From Kangiella spongicola (GTDB lineage Bacteria; Pseudomonadota; Gammaproteobacteria; Enterobacterales; Kangiellaceae): a stretch of 64,000 nt of DNA. The notes under the pieces are model-generated. The model searched no databases, had not been told where the DNA came from, and saw only the letters and a list, made by a program, of their open reading frames with translations. The stretch is taken from NCBI RefSeq assembly GCF_003194565.2, contig NZ_QICH01000001.1, positions 310,001 to 374,000 of the forward strand, given 5' to 3'. Numbering within the stretch: the stretch's first letter is position 1; every line of letters starts with the position of its first letter. A program made the translations under genes and the position numbers. Positions 32,564 through 43,399 of the stretch are shown in pieces.

Positions 32564-33538
32564 TTACTTCATTAATTTCTTAAGCTGTAATTCTGCGGCT
32601 TTAGCTGGCAGTGGGATATAGCCATCTTTTACTACCACTTCCTGACCAACCTTTGAAAGAACCATTTTTAGGAACTCTAATTCAATTGGAGATAGCGGTT
32701 TGTTTGGATGCTTATTAACGTATAACAATAACTGACGGCCTAGTGGATACTCGCCAGAAATTGCTGTTTCAGCGTTAGCTTCTACATAGTTGGTATCATT
32801 TTTCTTAGTTAAAGGCACCGCTCGAACACCCGATGTTTTATAACCAATGCCAGAATAACCGATACCGTTTTTCGACAAGCTTACCGACTGCACCACCGAT
32901 GCTGAGCCAGGCTGTTCGTTAACTGAGTTCTTGAAGTCACCTTTACACAAAGCTTTTTTCTTAAAGTAACCATAAGTACCTGAAACCGAGTTACGACCAT
33001 AAAGCTGAATATCGCCTACACCATCAATTCCTAGGTCTCCCCAATTCGAAATATCACTATCACCACCACACTTACGCGTTGATGAAAAAATAGAATCCAC
33101 CTGAGCGATGGTTAAGCCTTCAATAGGATTGTCTTTATGCACATATACCGCTAAAGCATCGATAGCTACCGCCACAGGAGTCGGCTTATAACCATGCTTC
33201 TTTTCGAAGGACTCCAACTCTTTATCCTTCATCATACGACTCATAGGCCCGAAGTTAGCTGTTCCCTCAGTCAGCGCAGGCGGTGCTGTTGAAGACCCTG
33301 CAGCTTGGATTTGAATATTCACATTCGGATATTGACGCTTGAACTCTTCTGCCCACAAAGTCATCAAGTTAGCTAAGGTGTCGGAACCTACGCTCGATAG
33401 GTTACCTGAAATACCACTTGTTTTTTCGTAGGTTGGCAATTTGTCATCCACTTTCGCCTGAGCAGGGTTACTGAATGATGCAGCAAGCGTTAAAGTCGAC
33501 GTTGCCGCAACAAAAGCAACTTTTTTAAATAGTTTCAT
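32564..33538 (-). CDS. pstS: Phosphate-binding protein PstS
   Basis: 324 residues with a signal peptide ending at about [61 protein letters not shown] carries the phosphate-binding loops (SVGSDT, AGSSTAP); [14 protein letters not shown] is the third. It captures phosphate in the periplasm for the PstCAB transporter encoded 7 kb away. A triple-half-site PHO box and a -10 precede it, so PhoB control is strongly indicated. Genes for the binding protein and the permease are split by nirS and a TonB receptor. Confidence 0.95.
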   Translation of the reverse strand: MKLFKKVAFVAATSTLTLAASFSNPAQAKVDDKLPTYEKTSGISGNLSSVGSDTLANLMTLWAEEFKRQYPNVNIQIQAAGSSTAPPALTEGTANFGPMSRMMKDKELESFEKKHGYKPTPVAVAIDALAVYVHKDNPIEGLTIAQVDSIFSSTRKCGGDSDISNWGDLGIDGVGDIQLYGRNSVSGTYGYFKKKALCKGDFKNSVNEQPGSASVVQSVSLSKNGIGYSGIGYKTSGVRAVPLTKKNDTNYVEANAETAISGEYPLGRQLLLYVNKHPNKPLSPIELEFLKMVLSKVGQEVVVKDGYIPLPAKAAELQLKKLMK

Positions 33539-33587
33539 TAGAAAACTCCAGATAGTTATTATTAACAGACGCTGTAATTATGCGTCG

Positions 33588-33593
33588 ACTATA
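33588..33593 (-). promoter_or_regulatory. -10 element of pstS
   Basis: TATAGT on the minus strand, 10 bp downstream of the last PHO half-site. Confidence 0.6.
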
Positions 33594-33603
33594 TGAAAGC
33601 CAA

Positions 33604-33632
33604 GTGACTGGAGTGTTACGCTTTTGTGACAC
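33604..33632 (-). promoter_or_regulatory. PHO box (three half-sites) of pstS
   Basis: On the minus strand three 7-mers lie exactly 11 bp apart: GTGTCAC (33632-33626), GCGTAAC (33621-33615) and CAGTCAC (33610-33604), resembling CTGTCAT direct repeats bound by PhoB. They stand in for a -35. Confidence 0.72.
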
Positions 33633-33727
33633 TAACTCCTAGTTTCGATTCTTACTTTACTGAGCCGTTTGCCTCAAATTAATACCACAAAAGCAGGTTG
33701 GTTAAAATTTGAACAGCTCTATGCTAA

Positions 33728-35884
<2,157 letters not shown>

Positions 35885-35899
35885 GGTCAACAATCTGTA

Positions 35900-38089
35900 A
35901 TGAAAAACAGCTATCCTTTGTTAGTTGCTATGTTCGGAGGTGCGCTGCTGACAACAGCGCACGCTTCTGAGCTAGACAGCAATGATACCAACTCACAAGA
36001 AGAATCCATTGAAACAATCACCGTTGTCGCCAATAGACAACCCCGAAACATCTCACAAGTTGCAAGCAGCGTCACCATTATTGACCAAGCTACTATTAAG
36101 CAAAATATAACCTTAAGCCTTGAAGATTTAGTACGCTACCAACCAGCAATTGAAGTTGATAATAACAGCACTCGCTTCGGATCTAGCGGTTTTAGAATCC
36201 GCGGTATTGGCGGTAATAGAACTCTAACGGTTATTGATAACATCCCTGTTGCCGATAATTTTTCTGTGGGAAGTTTTAGTGACTCTGGCCGCGGGCTTGC
36301 TGAGCTTAACTTAGTCAATAATATCGAAGTGTTACGAGGCCCAGCCTCGACCTTATACGGAAGCCGCGCCTTGGGTGGCGTCGTTGCCATTAAGTTATTA
36401 GATGCCGATGATTTACTTAGTGATCTCAATGGCAATCACCGCCTTAACTTAGCTTATAATTCCGATAGCAATCGTTTCGCCACTACGCTTAGTGGTGCTT
36501 TTGCAACCAAAAACACTGAAACCCTGATTAGCGCAGCCTACCAAAAAAGCGATGAAACAGAGCCAGCTTATTTGCCTGCTGACACCACCACCGATCCTCA
36601 GGACAAGGACTCACAAGCCTTGCTCTTTAGAACCTCATACCTCAGCGATTATGGTCAGTTTAGGCTCACTCTCAATCGACAAGTAGAAAATCGAGAAACA
36701 GATATTTACTCCCTACTCGGCTCTGGTCGTCTGCGTAATACGACTACCCTGAACGCTGATGACAAACATGAGCAAGATCGTTTTGTCATAGATCATAGTT
36801 TCCAAGAACTAGGGGTTATCGATCGTGGTAACTGGCGTTTGTGGCATCAACAAACTGAAACACATCAGTACAGCTACGAAGAGCGACTGACTGCCCCAAC
36901 ACCCGTTAGCTTATGGCGTAATTTTGATTATCAACATAAGTCTACTGGCTTAGGTGCCGACTTCGAAACAGCGTTTCATTGGGGCGACGTTAAACACCGC
37001 CTAGGATATGGTTTTGAATTTATTAATAACCGAGTGTCAGATCTTAGAAATGCGGAGCAAACAAACTTAGCCACATCCGAAACAACCAATGTGTTGCTTG
37101 GTGAAACATTTCCCTTAAGGGATTTCCCGAAGACTAATGTCAACGAGTATGGTCTTTATCTGCACGATGAAATTTCGTTACTCGATGGTCGCTTAGTATT
37201 AAGTCCTGGTATTCGGTTCGAGCATTATTCTTTAAAGCCAGGCAGAGATGAACTTTTTGAACAGCGCTATCCTGACTCCAACCAAACTGCCTTAATTACC
37301 AATTACTGGCTACCTAAACTCGGAGCTTTATATTCAATATCAGATCAATCGGAATGGTTCTTCCAATATGCCAAGGGTTATCGTTCACCACCTTTTTCTG
37401 ACGTTAATGTTGGACTTTATTACCCACAGTTTAACGTTTTGGCGATCTCGAACCCTGATCTGAAATCTGAAAAAGGCCAAACCTTTGAAACTGGTTTAAG
37501 ATGGCGCGGAAGTGATACTCAGCTAGAAGTGTCCGTTTTCCATAACCGCTATAAAGACTTTATCCAAAGTCGTGCGCCTTTAGGCTTCGATCCACAATCA
37601 GGCAACTTGTTATTCCAATCCATAAACCGTGATCAGGTCACGATAGAAGGCGCTGAGCTCCAACTTAACCACTATTGGAGCAACAACTTTGCGACAAATT
37701 TGAACCTAGCTTGGTTTAGAGGTGAAGATAAGAATACCAAGCAGCCAGTGGCATCAACTACGCCGCCTGCGGCTGTATTGGAGCTCGCTTATTACCCAGA
37801 TTCAAATTTATGGAACACTCGCTTGCTAGGAACCTTTAGTAAGTCGCAAAGGTATATTGAAGACAATGGTGATGAGTTATTTTCAGCTCCCGGCTATAGT
37901 CGATGGGACCTGTTAACTCAGTGGCAGATCGCCGATTCTATGGATATTAATCTTGCGCTCTTTAACTTAACCGATAAAAATTATTGGGAAAGTAATAGCG
38001 TGCTTGGTTTTGAACCTGACAACCCAACGATACCTTTATTGGCCGAAGCCGGATTTAGTGCAGCCGTGAGTTTTAACTATTCGTTTTAA
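35900..38089 (+). CDS. TonB-dependent outer-membrane receptor, heme/hemoglobin type
   Basis: 729 residues with a signal peptide (to HA-S) and TonB box ETITVVA. The plug domain (about 45-165) contains SSVTIIDQATIKQN, GFRIRGIGGNRTLTVIDNIPV and NIEVLRGPASTLYGSRALGGVV. The barrel includes YAKGYRSPPFSDVN and SNPDLKSEKGQTFETGLRW, which match the FRAP and NPDL boxes of heme receptors. It ends in an aromatic C-terminal strand, FSAAVSFNYSF. It starts 15 bp after nirS, so it should share the nirS promoter; heme or iron uptake linked to a multi-heme enzyme is a reasonable reading, but the ligand is not proven. Confidence 0.85.
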   Translation: MKNSYPLLVAMFGGALLTTAHASELDSNDTNSQEESIETITVVANRQPRNISQVASSVTIIDQATIKQNITLSLEDLVRYQPAIEVDNNSTRFGSSGFRIRGIGGNRTLTVIDNIPVADNFSVGSFSDSGRGLAELNLVNNIEVLRGPASTLYGSRALGGVVAIKLLDADDLLSDLNGNHRLNLAYNSDSNRFATTLSGAFATKNTETLISAAYQKSDETEPAYLPADTTTDPQDKDSQALLFRTSYLSDYGQFRLTLNRQVENRETDIYSLLGSGRLRNTTTLNADDKHEQDRFVIDHSFQELGVIDRGNWRLWHQQTETHQYSYEERLTAPTPVSLWRNFDYQHKSTGLGADFETAFHWGDVKHRLGYGFEFINNRVSDLRNAEQTNLATSETTNVLLGETFPLRDFPKTNVNEYGLYLHDEISLLDGRLVLSPGIRFEHYSLKPGRDELFEQRYPDSNQTALITNYWLPKLGALYSISDQSEWFFQYAKGYRSPPFSDVNVGLYYPQFNVLAISNPDLKSEKGQTFETGLRWRGSDTQLEVSVFHNRYKDFIQSRAPLGFDPQSGNLLFQSINRDQVTIEGAELQLNHYWSNNFATNLNLAWFRGEDKNTKQPVASTTPPAAVLELAYYPDSNLWNTRLLGTFSKSQRYIEDNGDELFSAPGYSRWDLLTQWQIADSMDINLALFNLTDKNYWESNSVLGFEPDNPTIPLLAEAGFSAAVSFNYSF

Positions 38090-38103
38090 CTTATAGCTCT
38101 ATG

Positions 38104-38145
38104 GGTTAAGCTCTAAAGATTAAGCTCTAAGGATTAAGCTCAAAG
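38104..38145. repeat. Three tandem copies of a 14-bp repeat between converging genes
   Basis: GGTTAAGCTCTAAA (38104-38117), GATTAAGCTCTAAG (38118-38131) and GATTAAGCTCAAAG (38132-38145), with a weaker fourth copy before. The last copies encode the final codons and stop of phoR. No hairpin terminator is present between the two genes. Confidence 0.8.
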
Positions 38146-39419
38146 AAACAATTGAAAGTACTGCCTTGACCGACAGTGCTTTCAATTTCCAAATGCCCAT
38201 CATGCAATTCAAGAACGTGCTTAACGATGGCTAAGCCTAGTCCTGTGCCACCTTGTTCACGACTGCGCCCTGAATCAACTCGGTAAAAACGCTCAGTTAA
38301 CCTTGGAATATGCTCTTTTTTTATACCAGGGCCATTATCACACACACTTAAGATCAAGTTCTGCTCTGTTTCTTTCCAGTAGATATCAATACGGCCACCT
38401 TTTTGTGTATAGCGCACCGCGTTAAACACAAGGTTGGAAAATGCACTTCGGATTTGTTTTTCAGAACCAATTAATTTCTTATTGCTTTGGCAGTGAAACT
38501 GGATGCTATGTTCTTTGTCGCCACTCAAGGCTTTCGCCTCGGTACAAATACCTTCTAGCATTGATTTAACGTCAATCTGTTGTGATTTACTACTTTGTAA
38601 ATCTTTGGCGTCGAGTCGAGATAATAATAAAAGATCATCCACTAGACGCCCCATGTTTAGCGCCTGATGGCGCATCATGCTTAAAGGCTTCTCAACACTT
38701 TTAAGTTCAGGGTATAACTCAGGATCCAACATCTCAAGATAACCGCTAATGACTGTAAGCGGCGTTCGAAGTTCGTGGGAAACATTGGCTACGAAATCTT
38801 GACGAACCCGCTCTAAGCGATGCTTCTCGGTAATATCCCGAATAATAACTAGGCGCTGATCATTGTTGTAGGGAGTGATGTGCACATTGAGCATCAACTT
38901 TTCATCTACGGGCGATTGAATCGTCAATGGCTTTTCATAGTCTCGCGCTTTCTCATACTCAATAAAGTTTGGGTGACGCAGTAGATTGAATAAGCGCTGA
39001 CCAATATCCGTATTGGCTTTTAGCCCCAATAGCTTTTCCGACGCTTTATTGAACCAGCGAATCTCGCCCTGGTTACTTATGATTAAGGCGCCTTCTCTAA
39101 GCGCTGAAGTTGAGGCTCTAAACTCAGATATAATTCCTTTGAGTTTTTTCAGTTCTTTTCGATTTTTGCGCTGTAGCACATACAAATGATTGAACACCTC
39201 ACCCCAAATCCCAGGAGCCGAAGGTGGATATAGTGATTTCGATTTTACTAACCAATAAAACAATCGCGAAAGCTGAATGAGATTCCACAACAGGTAGGCA
39301 AAAAGAATGATCGCGATACAGACTGCAGCTTTGCCAAACAACGAACCTATCAAACTAACCACAAGCGTAATAAAAGCCAGTGTCCAGAACTCTGCTTGCC
39401 AATGACGGTTAGTCCACAT
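38127..39419 (-). CDS. phoR: Phosphate-regulon sensor histidine kinase PhoR
   Basis: 430 residues. Two N-terminal TM segments (about 12-47), a charged linker, a PAS domain (about 100-195, LREGALIISNQGEIRWFNKASEKLLG), the dimerisation helix with His215 in SHELRTP, and the ATP-binding domain (NLVFNAVRYT, DNGPGI, GTGLGLAIV). It senses phosphate status through PstSCAB-PhoU and phosphorylates or dephosphorylates PhoB. It follows phoB by 10 bp. Its 3' end lies in the tandem repeat. Confidence 0.94.
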   Translation of the reverse strand: MWTNRHWQAEFWTLAFITLVVSLIGSLFGKAAVCIAIILFAYLLWNLIQLSRLFYWLVKSKSLYPPSAPGIWGEVFNHLYVLQRKNRKELKKLKGIISEFRASTSALREGALIISNQGEIRWFNKASEKLLGLKANTDIGQRLFNLLRHPNFIEYEKARDYEKPLTIQSPVDEKLMLNVHITPYNNDQRLVIIRDITEKHRLERVRQDFVANVSHELRTPLTVISGYLEMLDPELYPELKSVEKPLSMMRHQALNMGRLVDDLLLLSRLDAKDLQSSKSQQIDVKSMLEGICTEAKALSGDKEHSIQFHCQSNKKLIGSEKQIRSAFSNLVFNAVRYTQKGGRIDIYWKETEQNLILSVCDNGPGIKKEHIPRLTERFYRVDSGRSREQGGTGLGLAIVKHVLELHDGHLEIESTVGQGSTFNCFFELNP

Positions 39420-39429
39420 CGATTAAGCC

Positions 39430-40122
39430 TTACTTGCTCGAAAAACGATAACCAGAACCTCGTACCGTCTGAATGTACTTTTCAACGCCGTATTCAGCCA
39501 AGACTTTGCGCAAACGGCGAATATGTACATCGACGGTTCGTTCTTCGACGACGACTTGCTGGCCCCAGACAGAATCTAAAAGCTGCACCCGTGAATAGAC
39601 GCGTTCAGGGTTGCTCATGAAATAATGAAGAATTTTGTATTCAGTCGGCCCAAGATGAACTTCTGATCCGTTAATGGTGACTCGGTGACTGGCAGTGTCA
39701 ATTTGTATCGCTCCGTGTGAAACCTGTTCATTCACATTCCCTGCTAATCCACTGCGACGGAGCACCGCTTGCACACGCGCCAACAGTTCCCGTGGCGAAA
39801 ACGGTTTTACGACATAGTCGTCGGCACCAACTTCTAGCCCCTGAACTCGATCGTCCTCCTCGCCTCGCGCCGTTAGCATGATAACTGGTACCGACTCCAT
39901 CTCTGGGTCTTTTTTCAGCTTTTTCGTCAGCTCAATGCCCGAAGCGCCTGGTAGCATCCAGTCTACTAGCATCAAGTCCGGTCGATAGCCCTCTTTGATT
40001 AATCCAAAAACACGCTCGGCCGTTGCCGCTTGCTCAACTTCATAACCCGCTTGGGTCATACAAAAAGCAAGCATCTCACGAATATCGCGTTCATCTTCTA
40101 AAATTAGAATGTTGGCACTCAT
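39430..40122 (-). CDS. phoB: Phosphate-regulon response regulator PhoB
   Basis: 230 residues. Receiver domain with Asp54 in LMLVDWMLPG and the Lys of VKPFSPREL; OmpR-type winged helix at about 130-228 (HLGPTEYKILHYFMSNPERVYSR, RTVDVHIRRLRKVL, RGSGYRF). Phosphorylated PhoB binds PHO boxes, three of which occur in this window. AAGGAG precedes ATG 40122. It lies 57 bp after phoU with no separate PHO box, so it is mainly expressed from the pst promoter, giving positive feedback. Confidence 0.95.
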   Translation of the reverse strand: MSANILILEDERDIREMLAFCMTQAGYEVEQAATAERVFGLIKEGYRPDLMLVDWMLPGASGIELTKKLKKDPEMESVPVIMLTARGEEDDRVQGLEVGADDYVVKPFSPRELLARVQAVLRRSGLAGNVNEQVSHGAIQIDTASHRVTINGSEVHLGPTEYKILHYFMSNPERVYSRVQLLDSVWGQQVVVEERTVDVHIRRLRKVLAEYGVEKYIQTVRGSGYRFSSK

Positions 40123-40179
40123 TAACTTTTAAGACTCCTTTTTAAGGGGATAATAGCGGTAGATTCGCTCTATTGCTAG

Positions 40180-40914
40180 TTAGTTACGGCTTTTCACTAA
40201 TCGATGAATTTCATCCCAGGTCAAATGACGCACATCTTGCCCCTGCACCAGATAAACAATGTACTCACAAATATTATGCGCATGGTCGCCGATTCGCTCT
40301 AACGCTCGCGCTGACCACAAGAAATCGAGTACTTTAGAAATACTGCGAGGCTCTTCCATCATATAGGTCATAAGCTGACGTGATATAGCATCATACTCAT
40401 CATCCGCCTTTTTGTCCTTTTTGGCGACCTCAATTGCAGCATCGGCGTCCATCCGAGCAAACGCATCGAGTGCCTCGTGCAACATCGTTTTCACGACATT
40501 GCCTAAGTTCTGCAACGCACTATAGGGAAGCTTTCCATTAAGTGGCGACTGATCCTTTGTCTCCGCGATCTCTACCGCCATGCGAGCAATCTTTTCAGCT
40601 TCATCGCCCACTCGCTCAAGATCGGTTATGGCTTTTAATACCGTCGACACTAAACGCAGGTCGCTGGCTGCAGGTTGGCGCTTTGCTAAAATTTTGATGC
40701 AGTCTTCGTCGATTGAAATTTCAAAGTTATTAACCCGATCATCGTTTGCAATCACTTCATTGGCAAGTTCGATATCATGTTGACTAAATGCTTCTAGCGC
40801 TTTCTTTAGCTGCTCTTCGACTAAACCACCCATCGCTAACACTTCTTCGCGAATATTTTCTAAGTCTTGGTTAAATTGCTTAGAAATATGCTGGCCTAAA
40901 TTTTCAGTATCCAT
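40180..40914 (-). CDS. phoU: Phosphate-transport regulator PhoU
   Basis: 244 residues from ATG 40914 (GAGGT 8 bp upstream; TTG 40929 is not used). Two three-helix bundles with the paired E-x-x-x-D metal motifs: ITDLERVGDEAEKIARMA and ARALERIGDHAHNICEYI. It links PstSCAB activity to PhoR and holds the kinase in its inhibitory state when phosphate is plentiful. Confidence 0.95.
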   Translation of the reverse strand: MDTENLGQHISKQFNQDLENIREEVLAMGGLVEEQLKKALEAFSQHDIELANEVIANDDRVNNFEISIDEDCIKILAKRQPAASDLRLVSTVLKAITDLERVGDEAEKIARMAVEIAETKDQSPLNGKLPYSALQNLGNVVKTMLHEALDAFARMDADAAIEVAKKDKKADDEYDAISRQLMTYMMEEPRSISKVLDFLWSARALERIGDHAHNICEYIVYLVQGQDVRHLTWDEIHRLVKSRN

Positions 40915-40953
40915 TTTTGATAACCTCAATAAATAATAACTTATGACAACGGC

Positions 40954-41757
40954 TTAACCATAACGACCGGTAATATAGTCTTCGGTTTTCTTCTGCGAAG
41001 GGTTGGTGAAGATGGTGTCTGTTTGATCAAACTCCACCATATCCCCCATGTACATAAACGCTGTGTAGTCGGAAACTCGAGCCGCTTGTTGCATATTGTG
41101 AGTAACGATGACAATGGTGTAGTCATTTTTTAACTCATGAATCAACTCTTCAATTTTCAGAGTCGAAATTGGGTCTAACGCTGATGCCGGCTCGTCGAGC
41201 AACAATACTTCTGGCTGCACCGCAATCGCTCGGGCAATGCATAAACGCTGTTGCTGACCACCTGACATCCCTAAGGCGTTTTCATGAAGGCGATCTTTGA
41301 CTTCATCCCACAACGCAGCACCTTTTAGTGCCCACTCGACCACTTCATCCAACACGCGGCGCTTGTTAATGCCTTGCAGGCGTAAACCGTAAGCAATGTT
41401 TTCATAGATCGACTTAGGGAATGGATTCGGTTTCTGGAATACCATTCCTACGTTGCGACGCAACTCAGCCACATCCACACCCGGCTGGTTGATATTGTTG
41501 CCATGAATATTAATTTTTCCACTGACGCGCGCGATATCGACCAAATCATTCATGCGGTTAAAGCATCTCAATAAGGTCGACTTACCACACCCAGAAGGGC
41601 CAATAAAAGCAGTTACTTTCTTCTCAGGAATCTTCATGTCAATATCATGAAGCGCCTGCTTCTGCCCATAAAATAAGTTAAGCTTCTCAACCTCAATTGA
41701 GATCTTTTCGTCTGCTAAACGTTGTTCAATCGTTTTTTCAGCCAATACTTGTGTCAT
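40954..41757 (-). CDS. pstB: Phosphate ABC transporter ATPase PstB
   Basis: 267 residues. Walker [10 protein letters not shown] (53-61), Q-loop [12 protein letters not shown], signature SGGQQQR, Walker [14 protein letters not shown]-loop VTHNMQQA. The N-terminal 20 residues are an extension seen in gammaproteobacterial PstB. It powers phosphate import with PstC and PstA. Confidence 0.96.
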   Translation of the reverse strand: MTQVLAEKTIEQRLADEKISIEVEKLNLFYGQKQALHDIDMKIPEKKVTAFIGPSGCGKSTLLRCFNRMNDLVDIARVSGKINIHGNNINQPGVDVAELRRNVGMVFQKPNPFPKSIYENIAYGLRLQGINKRRVLDEVVEWALKGAALWDEVKDRLHENALGMSGGQQQRLCIARAIAVQPEVLLLDEPASALDPISTLKIEELIHELKNDYTIVIVTHNMQQAARVSDYTAFMYMGDMVEFDQTDTIFTNPSQKKTEDYITGRYG

Positions 41758-41779
41758 TTCAATACCTCAATTGAGTTCT

Positions 41780-43387
41780 TTATTGCTCTAGCGATTTATA
41801 TTTTTCGCGTAGATTATTACGAATTTTAATAGCCGCAATATTTAAAAGGATGATGATTAATACCAGTAACAAAGCTGTGGCATAAACCAACGGACGCGCA
41901 GCTTCAACGTTTGGGCTCTGAAAGCCAACGTCATAAATATGGAAGCCAAGGTGCATGAACTTTCGCTCTAAATGTAAGAAAGGCGCATTACCATCGAGCG
42001 GTAATGTTGGTGCTAACTTAACGACACCAACTAACATCAATGGCGCCACCTCGCCAGCGGCTCTCGCCACCGCCAAAATCAGACCGGTCATCATCGCCGG
42101 GCTTGCCATCGGCAGTACGGTTTTGCGCAAGGTTTCGAACTTAGTAGCGCCTAATGCCAAGCTACCTTCTCGAATCGATTTAGGGATTCGTGCTAGGCCC
42201 TCTTCGGTCGAAACAATCACCACAGGTAGCGTCAGTAGCGCTAACGTTAGCGATGCCCAAATCAAACCTGGAGTACCAAACATCGGTGCTGGGCTTACTT
42301 CTGGGTAAAATAGCTCATCAATTGAGCCCCCTAAAAAGTAAACAAAGAAGCCCAAACCAAACACGCCATAAACGATTGATGGTACACCCGCTAAATTATT
42401 CACCGCGATTCGAATCGTCCGCGTCACCGGCCCCTGCTTGGCGTACTCGCGCATATAAACTGCTGCAATAACACCGAGCGGAGTGACGATGATAGACATT
42501 AACAACACCATCAAGACGGTTCCGAAAATAGCCGGAAAGACACCACCCTCAGTATTGGCTTCGCGAGGTTCATCGAATATAAACTCACCTATTTTTGAAA
42601 AGTAGTGCCCTAACTTTGCCCCGAAACCCATTTGGTTAGGCTGAAAGGCTCGAACTATATTGCCTGCGGTTAGAGTAATCTTCTCACCACCGATGGTGCT
42701 AAATTGAGCTGAGTCACGCTTGATTTCCTTGTACAGTACTTGCAGTTCTTGTTGGTACTCTAAAAACTGCTGCTCTAAAGTCGCTCGCTGTTGCTCTAAT
42801 TCCGCTAAAGCTTCATTGGTAAGTTCATTGTCTAATTCCAATCGACGTTGCTCTAAACGTAACTGTTCAAGCTCGTAGTTGATGCTACCAATTTCCTCTT
42901 TTTCAATCTCTCGGATCTGCTGATGCAAATCGTTAGCGCGCTCCACTATGTCTTCTAACGCTTGCGGATCGCCTTCGTGCACTACGCCATCCTTCACTAC
43001 ATTATCAAGATATCCGTATAAATTTCCCCACTCGCGGCGCTCAACGACAATAACATTTTCATCAACCGACGTTGCTTCGATGTTCTTTGCGTCTAACCAT
43101 TTAAAATCGAGCCCGTAAACATCACGGTTACCCATCTTTATAAGATATTGCTTGCGCTCTACTCCAGCTTGAACATCATCTTCAGTACTATGGATTTCCC
43201 CCATCACTAAGGCGACACTATCACCCTCAGTCACTACGAATGTTTTCACTTCCGCCGGCCAAAAATGTGACAAACCTCTTACTGCAATTAAGCCTAGCAG
43301 CCCTACCACCATGATAATGGAGATACTGATAGCACCAGCGTTAAGCCATACCCAGTGTTGCCCACTGTTAAAGAATTTTTTACTCAT
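41780..43387 (-). CDS. pstA: Phosphate ABC transporter permease PstA, long form
   Basis: 535 residues, about 240 more than E. coli PstA. TM1 (about 15-35) is followed by a periplasmic insert of about 220 residues, including a coiled coil rich in Glu, Gln and Leu (about 145-215, EQLRLEQRRLELDNELTNEALAELEQQRATLEQQ). Five TM segments and the EAA loop (REGSLALGATKFETLRKTVLPMASP) follow. The long form also occurs in Pseudomonas-type pst operons. Confidence 0.94.
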   Translation of the reverse strand: MSKKFFNSGQHWVWLNAGAISISIIMVVGLLGLIAVRGLSHFWPAEVKTFVVTEGDSVALVMGEIHSTEDDVQAGVERKQYLIKMGNRDVYGLDFKWLDAKNIEATSVDENVIVVERREWGNLYGYLDNVVKDGVVHEGDPQALEDIVERANDLHQQIREIEKEEIGSINYELEQLRLEQRRLELDNELTNEALAELEQQRATLEQQFLEYQQELQVLYKEIKRDSAQFSTIGGEKITLTAGNIVRAFQPNQMGFGAKLGHYFSKIGEFIFDEPREANTEGGVFPAIFGTVLMVLLMSIIVTPLGVIAAVYMREYAKQGPVTRTIRIAVNNLAGVPSIVYGVFGLGFFVYFLGGSIDELFYPEVSPAPMFGTPGLIWASLTLALLTLPVVIVSTEEGLARIPKSIREGSLALGATKFETLRKTVLPMASPAMMTGLILAVARAAGEVAPLMLVGVVKLAPTLPLDGNAPFLHLERKFMHLGFHIYDVGFQSPNVEAARPLVYATALLLVLIIILLNIAAIKIRNNLREKYKSLEQ

Positions 43388-43399
43388 CCGTCTTCCCTC

